From: Chitiniphilus purpureus
Lineage (GTDB): Bacteria > Pseudomonadota > Gammaproteobacteria > Burkholderiales > Chitinibacteraceae
NCBI RefSeq assembly: GCF_025642115.1
Contig: NZ_CP106753.1
Coordinates: 2,875,501 to 2,939,500, forward strand
Direction: 5' to 3'
Length of the DNA: 64,000 bases
The notes under the pieces are model-generated. The model was not told the origin of the DNA, made no database searches, and was given only the letters and a program-made list of their open reading frames with translations. The translations under genes were made by a program, and so were the position numbers. Positions 12,911 to 21,468 of this stretch are shown here, piece by piece (position 1 is the first letter of the stretch; each line of letters begins with the position of its first letter).

Positions 12911-14686
12911 CTATTCGGACAGGCGGATGGACAGCGCCAGGAACAGCCAGGCGCCATGCGGCATCCATTGTTCGGTCCAGCGCCAACTGTGGGCCATGGT
13001 GGCGACCTCAGAGGGGCGGAAATCGATGTCCTCGTCGTCGTCGAAGCCACCGGTGACGCCGTTGCACACCCCACCGGGCGCATTGAAGTAGCCCGGCTCG
13101 TAGCGCGGATTGTTGCGCCCCCAGCCTTGCAGCATGCAGGCGTCGTACGGATTGGCCCCCAGCACCCAATCGAGCGCGGACTGCGCATGCGCGGCCAGTT
13201 GCGCGGCCCATTGCGTCTCGTCGGCAAAGAGCTGTGCACCGCGCCGGTACGCCGCGGCGATCGAGCCCAACCGGGCGTTCTCGCCCTGCCACCAATAGCC
13301 CGATTCGTTGTCATGCGGGATGAAGAATTGCGCCCGGCCCGGCTTGCCGATCTGCTTCACGTACTGGCGCGGATAGCCGAACGGGTTGTTCACCTCGGCG
13401 CTGATGGCAAGCTCGTAGGCAAAGGCCTGCCGCAGACTTTCGCGTACCCGGCCGGCGAGCGGGCTGTCCGGCGCCACCTCCAGGAAGCGCATCAGCGCCA
13501 GCAAGGGCAGACCGGCCTCGGCCGCGTGGAAATAGCTGCGCTCGCCGGCCGCATCCGCGGCAAACCAGCCCTGCGGCTGCTGGCGCGCCAGTAGCGACAG
13601 CACGCGGCGGGCGGCAGCGTCGGCATACTCGCCCTCGCCTGTTGCCGCCAGCAGCTCGGTGGCGGCGAGCAGGGCGCAGTAGTCGTCGATGATGTTTTCG
13701 GTGCCGTCGTCCAGGTACGTGAGGTTATGCGCCTCCAGGTGCGTAAAGCCGCTGCGCGCGGCCCACAGGTATTCGGCACGGGTATGGCCATCGCCATCGC
13801 GCGGCAGGCCGGCCGCGCGCGCCAGTGCCGCAATCGCCATCCCACCACCCTGGCGGTACGCAGCCTGATAGGTGGCGTACTTCTCGCCCTTCTGGGTCTT
13901 GTATTCGCAGATATCGCGGCGATTGGGGTCCTTGGACCACTGATCGAACACCGTCATGTAGAAGTACCCTTGCGGGTCCTGCAGGCGGACCAGGAAATCC
14001 GCACCGTGCAGCGCCTCGTCCACTAGCCGCTCGTTGAACCAGCGGGACGCGAAGCCGATCGCATCCTCCAGCGGGAGCGCAGGATCGGGCGCCCTTGCAC
14101 TGATCCAATGCGGCGGCTGGGTCAGACGCGCCCAGCCGTCGATCAGGTTCCAGACCACCTGCGGCGTCTGCTGCGGGTTCATGTATTGCGCGAACGACAG
14201 GTGGCTCAGGTACTTGGAGCAGTCGCCGGAGGCGTCATACCAGCCGCCGTGCACATCGCGACGCTCCTGGCCACCCCATTTGGGCCGGCTGCGATCGGCC
14301 AGGTCAAAGAGGCCGGTGCAGCGCTGGCCCTTGATGTAGTGCACGATGTCCGACAACAGCAATTCGCCGAACAGCCGGGGCTGGATGGCGAATACGTGCG
14401 ACACCAGCGGCGGCTCGATGCCATCGGCCGCCAGGAAATACTCGCCGCACTCGTCCAGCCCCGAGAGATCGGCACGCCAGTAGTGCCACGGCGCACCAGT
14501 GGCCGCCCCCCAACGGGCCACCGTTCCCGCCGGCTGCAGCGGCGCCTGCATCACCCGTTCGCGCGTATCGGCGCGGTAGACCGAGAACATGCCCAGCGGC
14601 GTTGCCGCCGGGGCCTGGATCAGCGCCTGTTTGGCACTGCCGGGTTCGAAGCCGAGGTGGTTGAGCAGGATCTGGTACTTGGGCAT
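12911..14686 (-). CDS. Glycoside hydrolase family 9 with N-terminal Ig-like (CelD_N) domain, cytoplasmic
   Basis: 591 residues. Residues ~1-100 form an Ig-like domain ([19 protein letters not shown] ... [17 protein letters not shown]). Residues ~105-590 form an (alpha/alpha)6 GH9 catalytic domain. The family DAGD element appears as [13 protein letters not shown] (D151, D155), and the acid Glu is in the [10 protein letters not shown] region after NAPGGVCNG. No signal peptide is visible from either start (ATG 14686, or TTG 14746 further upstream), so the enzyme is predicted to be cytoplasmic. That resembles the GH9 proteins of Vibrio chitin/chitosan catabolic loci, some of which are exo-beta-glucosaminidases, rather than secreted cellulases. 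Substrate (cello-, chito- or chitosan oligosaccharides) is unresolved. It is flanked by hldD and the ssu operon, with no transporter nearby. Confidence 0.82.
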   Translation of the reverse strand: MPKYQILLNHLGFEPGSAKQALIQAPAATPLGMFSVYRADTRERVMQAPLQPAGTVARWGAATGAPWHYWRADLSGLDECGEYFLAADGIEPPLVSHVFAIQPRLFGELLLSDIVHYIKGQRCTGLFDLADRSRPKWGGQERRDVHGGWYDASGDCSKYLSHLSFAQYMNPQQTPQVVWNLIDGWARLTQPPHWISARAPDPALPLEDAIGFASRWFNERLVDEALHGADFLVRLQDPQGYFYMTVFDQWSKDPNRRDICEYKTQKGEKYATYQAAYRQGGGMAIAALARAAGLPRDGDGHTRAEYLWAARSGFTHLEAHNLTYLDDGTENIIDDYCALLAATELLAATGEGEYADAAARRVLSLLARQQPQGWFAADAAGERSYFHAAEAGLPLLALMRFLEVAPDSPLAGRVRESLRQAFAYELAISAEVNNPFGYPRQYVKQIGKPGRAQFFIPHDNESGYWWQGENARLGSIAAAYRRGAQLFADETQWAAQLAAHAQSALDWVLGANPYDACMLQGWGRNNPRYEPGYFNAPGGVCNGVTGGFDDDEDIDFRPSEVATMAHSWRWTEQWMPHGAWLFLALSIRLSE

Positions 14687-15054
14687 GGGCTGGGCATCCG
14701 CTGAGCGATGAGCCGCGCAAACGGGGCGGCTGGTTCCGGGTGACAACTAACGGCCCATATTGCCGCCGCCCATGCCGAAAATCCAGGGCGCGGCGCAACC
14801 GGTTCCCGCCCGCAACGCCTTGTCCGGCCTGCACCGCGCGTTTTGCAGCGGCCATGCTGGATGCGTCCATGCACGATAGGGCAAGCCGGGCACAGTGCGC
14901 GGCCCCGCCGCGGCAGCGCGCTCCGGCGCGTCCCATCCGCGGTGCCGGCAGCACGGCGATCCGGCAGGCGGTCTGCAAGGGCATGCCTGCGGACCGCATG
15001 CCCCCTGCGCCCCTCATCCCCGCTTGGTCAGGGGCACTGCCTGTGCGGTGCAGG
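14687..15054. other. Intergenic region between the GH9 gene and the ssu operon
   Basis: About 370 bp. It should carry the GH9 promoter and the ssu transcript end. A modest inverted repeat (GCGGTC ... GGACCGC, about 14967-15000) is visible. No gene is supported. Confidence 0.45.
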
Positions 15055-15864
15055 TCATAGCGCCCAGCGCAACGCGCCTGGGGCGATGGCGGGTTCGACC
15101 GGGATGGCCGACGGTCTGCCTTCCGGCTGCCGCAGCACGTGGTCGAGGATGCCCTCCTCCAGCGCGGCGAAGCCGGCCGCGCCACGGGCACGCGGGCGGG
15201 GCAACGCCACTGGCGTGTCGAGGCCGATGCGGCCTTGCTCGACCAAGATCACCCGGTCGGCCAGGGCAACAGCCTCCTGCACGTCGTGCGTCACCAGCAG
15301 CACCGTGAAGCGGTGGTGTTGCCAGATGCGCTCGATCAACTGCTGCATCTCGATGCGGGTGAGCGCATCGAGCGCGCCCAGCGGCTCGTCGAGCAGCAAC
15401 AGCTGCGGCTGGTGGATCAGCGCCCGTGCCAGCGCCACGCGCTGCCGCTGGCCGCCGGAGAGCTGACTGGGCCACTTGTCTGCATGCCCGGCGAGGCCGA
15501 CTTCGGCCAGCGCAGCGTGCGCCCTGACCTGCCAGTCGCCGGTCAGGCCGAGGCCGACGTTGGCCAGCACCGTTTTCCACGGCAGCAGCCGCGCATCCTG
15601 GAACATCAGCCGGGTATCGATGCCGGAGCGGGCCAGCGGTGCGCCATCGGCGTGGATGTCGCCACCACTGGCGGTGTCGAGCTGGGCGATCAGCCGCAGC
15701 AGCGTCGATTTGCCGCAGCCGGAGCGGCCGACGATGGCGACGAACTCGCCGGCACCGATGTCGAGATCGAGGTCGTGCAGCACGGTCTGCGTGCCGAAGC
15801 GGCGCGCGAGCCCACGGATGGCGAGGGCAACGCCGAGGTCGGATTCGAGTGTGGTCTGGGTCAT
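15055..15864 (-). CDS. ssuB: Aliphatic sulfonate ABC transporter ATP-binding protein
   Basis: 269 residues. ATPase of the sulfonate importer. Seen: Walker [11 protein letters not shown]-loop [10 protein letters not shown], signature [15 protein letters not shown], Walker [13 protein letters not shown] and H-loop VTHD. The C-terminal ~40 residues are extra relative to minimal ATPases but usual in SsuB. The ATG at 15864 has GGGAG 6 nt upstream; the longer frame reads back into ssuC. It starts 1 bp after the ssuC stop, so the two are translationally close. Last gene of ssuEAADCB. Confidence 0.92.
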   Translation of the reverse strand: MTQTTLESDLGVALAIRGLARRFGTQTVLHDLDLDIGAGEFVAIVGRSGCGKSTLLRLIAQLDTASGGDIHADGAPLARSGIDTRLMFQDARLLPWKTVLANVGLGLTGDWQVRAHAALAEVGLAGHADKWPSQLSGGQRQRVALARALIHQPQLLLLDEPLGALDALTRIEMQQLIERIWQHHRFTVLLVTHDVQEAVALADRVILVEQGRIGLDTPVALPRPRARGAAGFAALEEGILDHVLRQPEGRPSAIPVEPAIAPGALRWAL

Positions 15865-15865
15865 G

Positions 15866-16642
15866 TCAGGCTCCCTGATAGGCGGGGTGCCAACGCAGCC
15901 ACACGCGTTCCAGCTGGCGGGCCAGCACGTCGCTGGCCTTGCCGAGCAGTGCGTACAGCAGGATGGCAAGCACCACGATGTCGGTCTGCAGGAATTCGCG
16001 CGCGTTCATCGCGAGGTAGCCGATGCCGGAGCTCGCCGAAATGGTCTCGGCGACGATCAGCAGGATCCAGGCGAAGCCGATGGCGAAGCGCACGCCGACG
16101 AGGATACTGGGCAGCGCGCCTGGCAGGATCACGTCGCGGAACAGCGGCCAGCCCTTCAGGCCATAGCTCCTGGCCATTTCGACGAGGCCGGTGTCCACCG
16201 ATTTGATGCCGTGATAGGTGTTGATGTAGACCGGGAACAGCGTGCCAAAGGCGACCAGGAACAGCTTGGCACCCTCGTCGATGCCGAACCACAGGATCAC
16301 CAGCGGGATCAGCGCCAGCGGCGGGATGTTGCGGATCATCTGCACGCTGGTATCGAGCAGCAGCTCGCCGCGGCGCGACAGACCGGTGACCAGCCCCAGC
16401 AGCAGCCCCAGCCCGCCGCCAATGGCAAAACCAATGGTGGCGCGCCAGAAGCTGATCTTGAGGTGGGTCCACAGTTCGCCCGACTGGGCCAGCGTGATGC
16501 CGGCCTTCAACACGTCGAACGGCGGCGGCAGGATGCGGCTGCCGATCAGGCCGGCCACGGCCGCCCACTGCCAGCCGGCGATCAGCAGCACCGGCACCGC
16601 CCACGGCGCCAGTCGCTTGTAGAGGGTGTTGGCAACGCTCAT
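15866..16642 (-). CDS. ssuC: Aliphatic sulfonate ABC transporter permease
   Basis: 258 residues with six predicted membrane helices (first at about residues 12-32; the others within 60-245). The BPD_transp_1 domain includes the EAA-type loop [31 protein letters not shown] that contacts the ATPase. SsuC forms the membrane channel for alkanesulfonates together with SsuB and SsuA. It lies between ssuD and ssuB with a gap of about 10 bp and 1 bp respectively, as in the E. coli ssuEADCB order. Confidence 0.93.
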   Translation of the reverse strand: MSVANTLYKRLAPWAVPVLLIAGWQWAAVAGLIGSRILPPPFDVLKAGITLAQSGELWTHLKISFWRATIGFAIGGGLGLLLGLVTGLSRRGELLLDTSVQMIRNIPPLALIPLVILWFGIDEGAKLFLVAFGTLFPVYINTYHGIKSVDTGLVEMARSYGLKGWPLFRDVILPGALPSILVGVRFAIGFAWILLIVAETISASSGIGYLAMNAREFLQTDIVVLAILLYALLGKASDVLARQLERVWLRWHPAYQGA

Positions 16643-16652
16643 CGTCCTGCCC

Positions 16653-17804
16653 TCACGCCACAGGCGCGGGCTGCCGCGCGGTGGGAACGATATCGTTGGC
16701 GATCACCTCGCCGAACGGTCCGGTCAGATTCTGCTTCTGCGGCGGCGGCACATGATCGAGCGGCAGCAGCGGGAACAGCAGCTCGGCCACGCGATACGAT
16801 TCCTCGAGGTGCGGATAGCCCGAGAGGATGAAGGTCTCGATGCCGAGCGCGTGGTATTCCTTGACCAGCGCGGCCACTTCCTCGGCACTGCCGACGAGGG
16901 CAGTGCCCGCGCCGCCGCGCACCAGGCCCACGCCGGCCCACAGATTGGGATGGATTTCGAGTTGGTCGCGGCGACCGCCGTGCAGCTCGGCCATGCGGCG
17001 CTGGCCAACCGAGTCGAAGCGTGCGAAGGCATTCTGTGCGGCGGCGATGGTGTCGTCGGTCACGTACTGGATCAGCTCGTCGGCCGCCTTCCACGCTTGC
17101 TCGCTGGTCTCGCGCACGATGATGTGCAGGCGGATGCCGAACTTCACCGTGCGGCCCTGTGCCGCGGCGAGTTCGCGCACCTCGCGAATCTTCTGGGCAA
17201 CGGCGGCCGGCGGCTCGCCCCAGGTGAGGTAGACGTCGACCTGCTCGGCGGCCAGCGCCTTGGCGGGCTCGGACGAGCCACCAAACCACAGTGGCGGATA
17301 CGGCTGCTGCACCGGCGGGAACAGCGTCTTGGCGTTCTTCACGGTGAGGTGTTTGCCCTCGAAGTCGACGGTCTCGCCTGACAGCACGCCGCGCCAGATG
17401 CGCAGGAACTCGTCGGTCACCTCGTAGCGCTCGGCGTGGGTGAGGAAGCTGCCGTCGCCGTGCTGCTCGTCCGGGTCGCCGCCGGTCACCACGTTGATCA
17501 GCAGGCGGCCGTTCGAGATGCGATCGAGCGTGGCGGCTTGGCGGGCCGAGACCGTGGGCGAAATGATGCCGGGGCGGATCGCCACCAGGAATTTCAGGCG
17601 CTCGGTCAGCGGTGCGAGCGAGGCGGCCACTACCCAGGAATCCTCGCAAGAGCGGCCGGTGGGGATCAGCACGCCTTCGAAACCGAGGCGGTCGGCCGCC
17701 TGGGCGATCTGCGCGAGGTAGCGGTGATCGACAGTGCGGGCGCCGTGCTGGGTGCCAAGGTAGCGGCCGTCGCCGTGGGTAGGGAGGAACCAGAACAGTT
17801 TCAT
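16653..17804 (-). CDS. ssuD: FMNH2-dependent alkanesulfonate monooxygenase
   Basis: 383 residues, the SsuD length. A bacterial-luciferase-like TIM barrel that uses reduced flavin from SsuE and O2 to release sulfite from alkanesulfonates. Seen: [15 protein letters not shown] at the N-terminus, [53 protein letters not shown] and [11 protein letters not shown]. The ATG at 17804 has AAGGA 8 nt upstream. It is separated from ssuA2 by about 135 bp that hold two hairpins. Confidence 0.96.
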   Translation of the reverse strand: MKLFWFLPTHGDGRYLGTQHGARTVDHRYLAQIAQAADRLGFEGVLIPTGRSCEDSWVVAASLAPLTERLKFLVAIRPGIISPTVSARQAATLDRISNGRLLINVVTGGDPDEQHGDGSFLTHAERYEVTDEFLRIWRGVLSGETVDFEGKHLTVKNAKTLFPPVQQPYPPLWFGGSSEPAKALAAEQVDVYLTWGEPPAAVAQKIREVRELAAAQGRTVKFGIRLHIIVRETSEQAWKAADELIQYVTDDTIAAAQNAFARFDSVGQRRMAELHGGRRDQLEIHPNLWAGVGLVRGGAGTALVGSAEEVAALVKEYHALGIETFILSGYPHLEESYRVAELLFPLLPLDHVPPPQKQNLTGPFGEVIANDIVPTARQPAPVA

Positions 17805-17822
17805 GATCGTTATCCTTGGTCG

Positions 17823-17870
17823 CCACACACAACGCCTAGCCAGCACCGTTGCGCTGGGTTTTGTGTGTGG
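17823..17870. repeat. Inverted repeat / nested hairpin in the ssuA2-ssuD spacer (proximal)
   Basis: Arms CCACACACAA (17823-17832) and TTGTGTGTGG (17861-17870) are perfect 10-bp complements. An inner CCAGC/GCTGG hairpin lies between them. The element ends about 20 bp before the ssuD start codon. Confidence 0.7.
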
Positions 17871-17894
17871 TTATTAGATGTGGTTCGCTTTGAG

Positions 17895-17943
17895 GTGATC
17901 CGCTTGCTAGCGATAAGTCGCTGGGGGAAGCGGAGCGGATCAC
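17895..17943. repeat. Inverted repeat / nested hairpin at the end of ssuA2 (distal)
   Basis: Arms GTGATCCGCT (17895-17904) and AGCGGATCAC (17934-17943) are perfect complements and one arm includes the ssuA2 stop codon. An inner AGCGA-TAAG-TCGCT hairpin lies inside. There is no T-run, so mRNA stabilisation of the ssuE-A-A part is more likely than termination. Confidence 0.7.
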
Positions 17944-18863
17944 GGTTGCCAGACGATGTCCTTCACGGTGACCGGCTTCGGGATGAGCTTGAGCTCGGCG
18001 AAGCGGTCGGCGATGCGTTGTTGCTCGGCCACCACCTGTGGCGTGAGCCAGGTGACCTTGAAGCTGGGGCGGCGCTCGATCACCCGTTCGAAGGTGGGCA
18101 CATCGAGGCCGACGGCGCGGGACAGCACCTGCGCCGCCTCGGCCGGCTGCTTTTCCAGGAAGTCGTCGTTGTCCGACAGCGCATCGAACACGATCTGCAG
18201 CAACTTGGCTTCCTTGCTCGCGAACGGCCGGGCGGCGAGATAGAACGACTGGTTGGCCGACAGGCCTTCGCCCGTGGTCAGCACGCGCGGCTTCACCGTT
18301 TTCTCGGCGGCGGCGTAGAACGGATCCCAGATCACCCAGGCATCGATCGCCCCGCGCTCGAATGCGGCGCGCGCCTCAGCCGGGGTCAGGTAGGCGGGCT
18401 GGATTTCCTCCCACTTGAGGCCGGCCTTGTCGAGCGCACGCACCAAGAGGTAATGCGCGCTCGATCCCTTTTGCAGTGCCACACGCTTGCCCTTGAGCTC
18501 GGCGAGCTTCCTGATCGGCGAATCGCTCGGCACCAGGATGGCCGAGGCCTGTGGCTTGGGCGGCTCGAAGCCGACATAGACCAGCGGTGAGCCGGCGGAC
18601 TGGGCGAAGATCGGCGGCGTGTCGCCGGTCATGCCGACATCGAGCGACCCGGCGGCCAGCGCCTCCAGGAGCTGCGGGCCGGCGGCGAACTCGTGCCACT
18701 TCACCGTGTGGCCGCCCTCGGCCAGCCGCTTTTCCAGGATGCCCCGGCTTTTCAGCACAATCAGGTTGAGCGAGCTTTTCTGGTAGCCGATGCGCACTTC
18801 AGTGGCATGGGCAGTGCCTGCGACGAGCGCTAAGGCCAGCAAGGGAGCGAGGAGGCGCTTCAT
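17940..18863 (-). CDS. ssuA: Aliphatic sulfonate ABC transporter substrate-binding protein, second copy
   Basis: 307 residues. A signal peptide (MKRLLAPLLALALVAGTAHA) is followed by the NMT1/SsuA fold: VRIGYQKSSLNLIVLK, FAAGPQLLEALAAGSLDVGMTGDTPPIFAQSAG, KGKRVALQKGSSAHYLL, FERGAIDAWVIWDPFYAAAE. It is a periplasmic receptor delivering sulfonates to SsuC. It is a clear paralogue of the gene immediately upstream, sharing length and motif order but only moderately similar in sequence, so the duplication is old and the two probably differ in ligand range. Confidence 0.9.
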   Translation of the reverse strand: MKRLLAPLLALALVAGTAHATEVRIGYQKSSLNLIVLKSRGILEKRLAEGGHTVKWHEFAAGPQLLEALAAGSLDVGMTGDTPPIFAQSAGSPLVYVGFEPPKPQASAILVPSDSPIRKLAELKGKRVALQKGSSAHYLLVRALDKAGLKWEEIQPAYLTPAEARAAFERGAIDAWVIWDPFYAAAEKTVKPRVLTTGEGLSANQSFYLAARPFASKEAKLLQIVFDALSDNDDFLEKQPAEAAQVLSRAVGLDVPTFERVIERRPSFKVTWLTPQVVAEQQRIADRFAELKLIPKPVTVKDIVWQP

Positions 18864-18873
18864 GGCGTGATCC

Positions 18874-19803
18874 TTATTTCTGCGAGACCAGCGCGTCCTT
18901 CACCTTGATCGGCTTCGGGATCAGCTTGAGCTCATGGAACACGTCGGCGATCTTCTGCTGGGCTTCGGCCACCTTGGGCGTCACCGGCACCACGCCATAG
19001 CTGTAGCGGGCAACGGCCAGCTGCACGATATCGGTCGGCAGCCCCAGCAGCGGCGCAATCTCCTTCACCACTTCGGCCTGGTTCTTTGCGGCCCACGCAT
19101 CGGTCTTGTCGAGCTCGTCGAGCACAGCGGCCAGCACCTTGGGGTTCTTCTCGGCAAACGGACGGGCGGCGAGGAAGAACTGGTGGTTGGCGACGAGGCC
19201 CTTGCCATCGCGCAGCGTGCGGGCGCCCAGTTGCTTCTCGGCGGCGGCGAGGAACGGATCCCAGATCACCCAGGCGTCGACCGAACCGCGCTCGAATGCG
19301 GCGCGCGCGTCGGCTGGCGGCAGGTAGACGGGGGTGATGTCGGTCCACTTGAGGCCGGCTTCCTGCAGCGCCTTCACCAAGAGGTAGTGCACGTTGGAAC
19401 CCTTGTTCAGCACCACCTTCTTGCCCTTGAGTTCCTTCACCGATTTGATCGGCGAATCCTTGGGAATGACGATGGCTTCGGAGATCGGTGCCGGCGGCTC
19501 GTTGCCGACGTAGACCAGATTGGCGCCGGCGGCCTGGGCAAAGATGGGCGGTGCTTCGCCGGTGGTGCCGAAATCGATGGCGCCGACGTTGAGGCCTTCC
19601 AGCAGCTGCGGGCCGGCCGGGAATTCGACCCAGCGCACGGTGAAGCCCAGCGGTTTCAGACGGGTTTCCAGCGTGCCGCGTGCCTTGAGCACGGTCAGCG
19701 TGCCGTATTTCTGGAAGCCGACGCGCAGCTCCTCGGCGGCGGCCGTGGTGGCAACGCTGATTGCGGCGGCAATCAGCAGCGGTTTGATCAGTCGGGACAA
19801 CAT
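18874..19803 (-). CDS. ssuA: Aliphatic sulfonate ABC transporter substrate-binding protein, first copy
   Basis: 309 residues. Signal peptide (about residues 1-23, ending TTAAAE), then LRVGFQKYGTLTVLKARGTLE, FPAGPQLLEGLNVGAIDFGTTGEAPPIFAQAAG, KGKKVVLNKGSNVHYLLVKAL and FERGSVDAWVIWDPFLAAAE. The lysine-rich mature protein and motif spacing match canonical SsuA. It is followed after 10 bp by a second ssuA. One permease and one ATPase gene serve both receptors, which implies that they share the channel. Confidence 0.93.
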   Translation of the reverse strand: MLSRLIKPLLIAAAISVATTAAAEELRVGFQKYGTLTVLKARGTLETRLKPLGFTVRWVEFPAGPQLLEGLNVGAIDFGTTGEAPPIFAQAAGANLVYVGNEPPAPISEAIVIPKDSPIKSVKELKGKKVVLNKGSNVHYLLVKALQEAGLKWTDITPVYLPPADARAAFERGSVDAWVIWDPFLAAAEKQLGARTLRDGKGLVANHQFFLAARPFAEKNPKVLAAVLDELDKTDAWAAKNQAEVVKEIAPLLGLPTDIVQLAVARYSYGVVPVTPKVAEAQQKIADVFHELKLIPKPIKVKDALVSQK

Positions 19804-19848
19804 GGGCAGGGCTCCTTGGTCTTGTGTCTGGGATCAGGTATTGGCGGG

Positions 19849-20445
19849 TCAGATGCTGATGCGTGCCGCGGCAACCTGCCGCGACAGCGCTTCCGGATGC
19901 AGCTCGACGCTGCCCGGGTTGGGGAGATGGGCGATCAGGCGGCCGACAGCGTGGTGCAGCCGGGCGTCGATGTCCTCGCCCACCTGGTAGCTGCCGTCTT
20001 CCTGCAGTGTGAAATCGCGGTCGGTGGCGTAGACGCCGCCGACGATGTGGCGGGCCTTCAAGGCGGACAGCACCGGTTGCAGCGCGTAGTCCACCGCCAG
20101 CAGGTGGCCCGGGCTGCCGCCGGTGGCCAGCGCCAGTGCCGCTTTCTGTTCCAGCGCGCGCTCGGGCAACAGGTCGAGCACCGCCTTGAGCGCGCCGCTG
20201 TAGGCGGCCTTGTAGACCGGGGTGGCGACGATGAGGCCGTCGGCGGCGGCCAGGGCGTCGATGAAGCGGCGGATGGCGGGGCTGTCCCAACGGGCGTGGA
20301 GGAGATCGTCGCTAGGGAAGTCGGCCAGCGAGAAGGCCTGGGTGCGGGCGCCGTGGCCGGCAAGCAGCGCGCCGGCGCGCTGCAGCAGCGTGGTGGAGCG
20401 TGAGCGCTGGCTGGGGCTGCCGGCGAGCAGGACAACGGTGGACAT
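19849..20445 (-). CDS. ssuE: NADPH-dependent FMN reductase of the sulfonate system
   Basis: 198 residues. A flavodoxin-like fold with the FMN phosphate loop GSPSQRSRST, ATPVYKAAYSGALKAVLDLLP and ATGGSPGHLLAVDYALQPVL. It supplies FMNH2 to SsuD. First gene of the operon; the control region of about 140 bp upstream is AT-rich and palindromic. Length and position agree with SsuE of other proteobacteria. Confidence 0.94.
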   Translation of the reverse strand: MSTVVLLAGSPSQRSRSTTLLQRAGALLAGHGARTQAFSLADFPSDDLLHARWDSPAIRRFIDALAAADGLIVATPVYKAAYSGALKAVLDLLPERALEQKAALALATGGSPGHLLAVDYALQPVLSALKARHIVGGVYATDRDFTLQEDGSYQVGEDIDARLHHAVGRLIAHLPNPGSVELHPEALSRQVAAARISI

Positions 20446-20494
20446 GGGGCGATTCCTCCTGGCGGACCGCTGGATGCGGTTCTATTGCCAAGCG

Positions 20495-20517
20495 AATATA
20501 AGGCCCAGTCTTATATT
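20495..20517. promoter_or_regulatory. Inverted repeat in ssu control region, AATATAAG-N7-CTTATATT
   Basis: A perfect 8-bp interrupted palindrome about 50 bp before the ssuE start. The spacing and A/T content suit a LysR-type activator site such as those of CysB, Cbl or SsuR, which control sulfonate operons during sulfate starvation. The regulator identity is inferred. Confidence 0.5.
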
Positions 20518-20539
20518 ACTTTTAATACTTTGAAATTCA

Positions 20540-20553
20540 TTTGATATATCAAA
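20540..20553. promoter_or_regulatory. 14-bp perfect palindrome TTTGATATATCAAA in ssu control region
   Basis: An uninterrupted palindrome about 95 bp upstream of ssuE, in a strikingly AT-rich island within GC-rich surroundings. It is likely a second activator site or part of the promoter; a TTGATA -35 could be read from it on the minus strand. Confidence 0.45.
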
Positions 20554-20589
20554 ACATCAATATCATGCAACCCCTTGGCAGCAGCAACG

Positions 20590-21468
20590 TCAGCCGAGCT
20601 GCTCGGTGAGCCAATTGCGCGCGGCGCCGATCATGCCGGCGTGATTGCCGGCGCTGGCCAGGACGATACGGCTCATGCCATGGAAATCCGGCAGCAGGAT
20701 CCCATCGATGCTGGCATTGAGTTCGGCCAGGAAGCGCTCACCCCGGCCGGCGATGCCGCCGCCAATCACCACGCGTTCGGGGTTGAAGGCATAGATCAGG
20801 TTGACGATGCCGGTGGCGAGCAGGGTCAGCCAGTCGGCCACCAGCCGGGTGAAGGCCGGATCGCCCGCGTCGTAGGCGGCAAAGATGGCACGCCCGTCCA
20901 GCCCGATACGGCCGGTCGCCGCCTGCGCCGCATGCACCAGCCCGCGCATCGAGGCGTGGTCTTCCCACAACTTGCCGTTGATGCGCATGTAGCCCCACTC
21001 GCCGGCCGCGGCGCGGTGACCGCGATACAACCGCCCGTTGATGACGATGCCGCCGCCGATGCCCGTGCCCACGGCCACCGCAATGTAATGGCTGGCCCCT
21101 TGCGCCGCGCCGCGCCAGCCTTCGGCCAGTGCCACACAGTTGACGTCGTTCTCGACAGTCACCGGCAGGCCGAACGCCTGTTGCAGTGCCGCCTTGGGAG
21201 AACATCCGATATAGCCGGGCACTGCTTCGGCAGCGGCCAGGATGGTGCCGTGCGCCGGTTCGACCAGCCCCAATGTGCTCAGTGCGATGCCGGCCGGGCA
21301 TGCCTTCTCGACCCATGGGCGCGCCAGCATCACCAACCGCTCAAGCAACGCCGCACCGCCCTGCCCGGCCTGGGTGGATACCGTTTCGGCATGCAGCACC
21401 TCGCCGGCCTGGTCGATGAGGCCGTATTTGATCTGAGTGCCACCGATGTCGAATGCCAGCAGGTTCAC
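20590..21468 (-). CDS. ROK-family sugar kinase without the zinc motif
   Basis: 292 residues. Phosphate-binding LAFDIGGTQIKYGLID at the N-terminus, ENDVNCVALAEGW, the ROK core GTGIGGGIVINGRLYRGHRAAAGEWGYM, and NPERVVIGGGIAG. ROK kinases phosphorylate hexoses or amino sugars. The usual CxCGxxGC zinc motif after GE-GHM is absent; instead the sequence runs NGKLWEDHASMRGLV. Zinc-less ROK members include beta-glucoside kinases (BglK), so cellobiose, glucose or GlcNAc-type substrates are all possible. GTG 21468 is chosen because GGGAG lies 8 nt upstream and it overlaps the ung stop as GTGA, implying translational coupling. Confidence 0.85.
   Translation of the reverse strand: MNLLAFDIGGTQIKYGLIDQAGEVLHAETVSTQAGQGGAALLERLVMLARPWVEKACPAGIALSTLGLVEPAHGTILAAAEAVPGYIGCSPKAALQQAFGLPVTVENDVNCVALAEGWRGAAQGASHYIAVAVGTGIGGGIVINGRLYRGHRAAAGEWGYMRINGKLWEDHASMRGLVHAAQAATGRIGLDGRAIFAAYDAGDPAFTRLVADWLTLLATGIVNLIYAFNPERVVIGGGIAGRGERFLAELNASIDGILLPDFHGMSRIVLASAGNHAGMIGAARNWLTEQLG

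Noticed and set aside
12801-12986. 62-residue N-terminal extension of HldD
   Set aside because: It overlaps the end of the GH9 gene, has no conserved residues, and a good Shine-Dalgarno precedes the ATG at 12800.
17940-19803. Two ssuA genes as one gene split by a frameshift
   Set aside because: Each has its own signal peptide, full-length fold and stop codon; they are paralogues.
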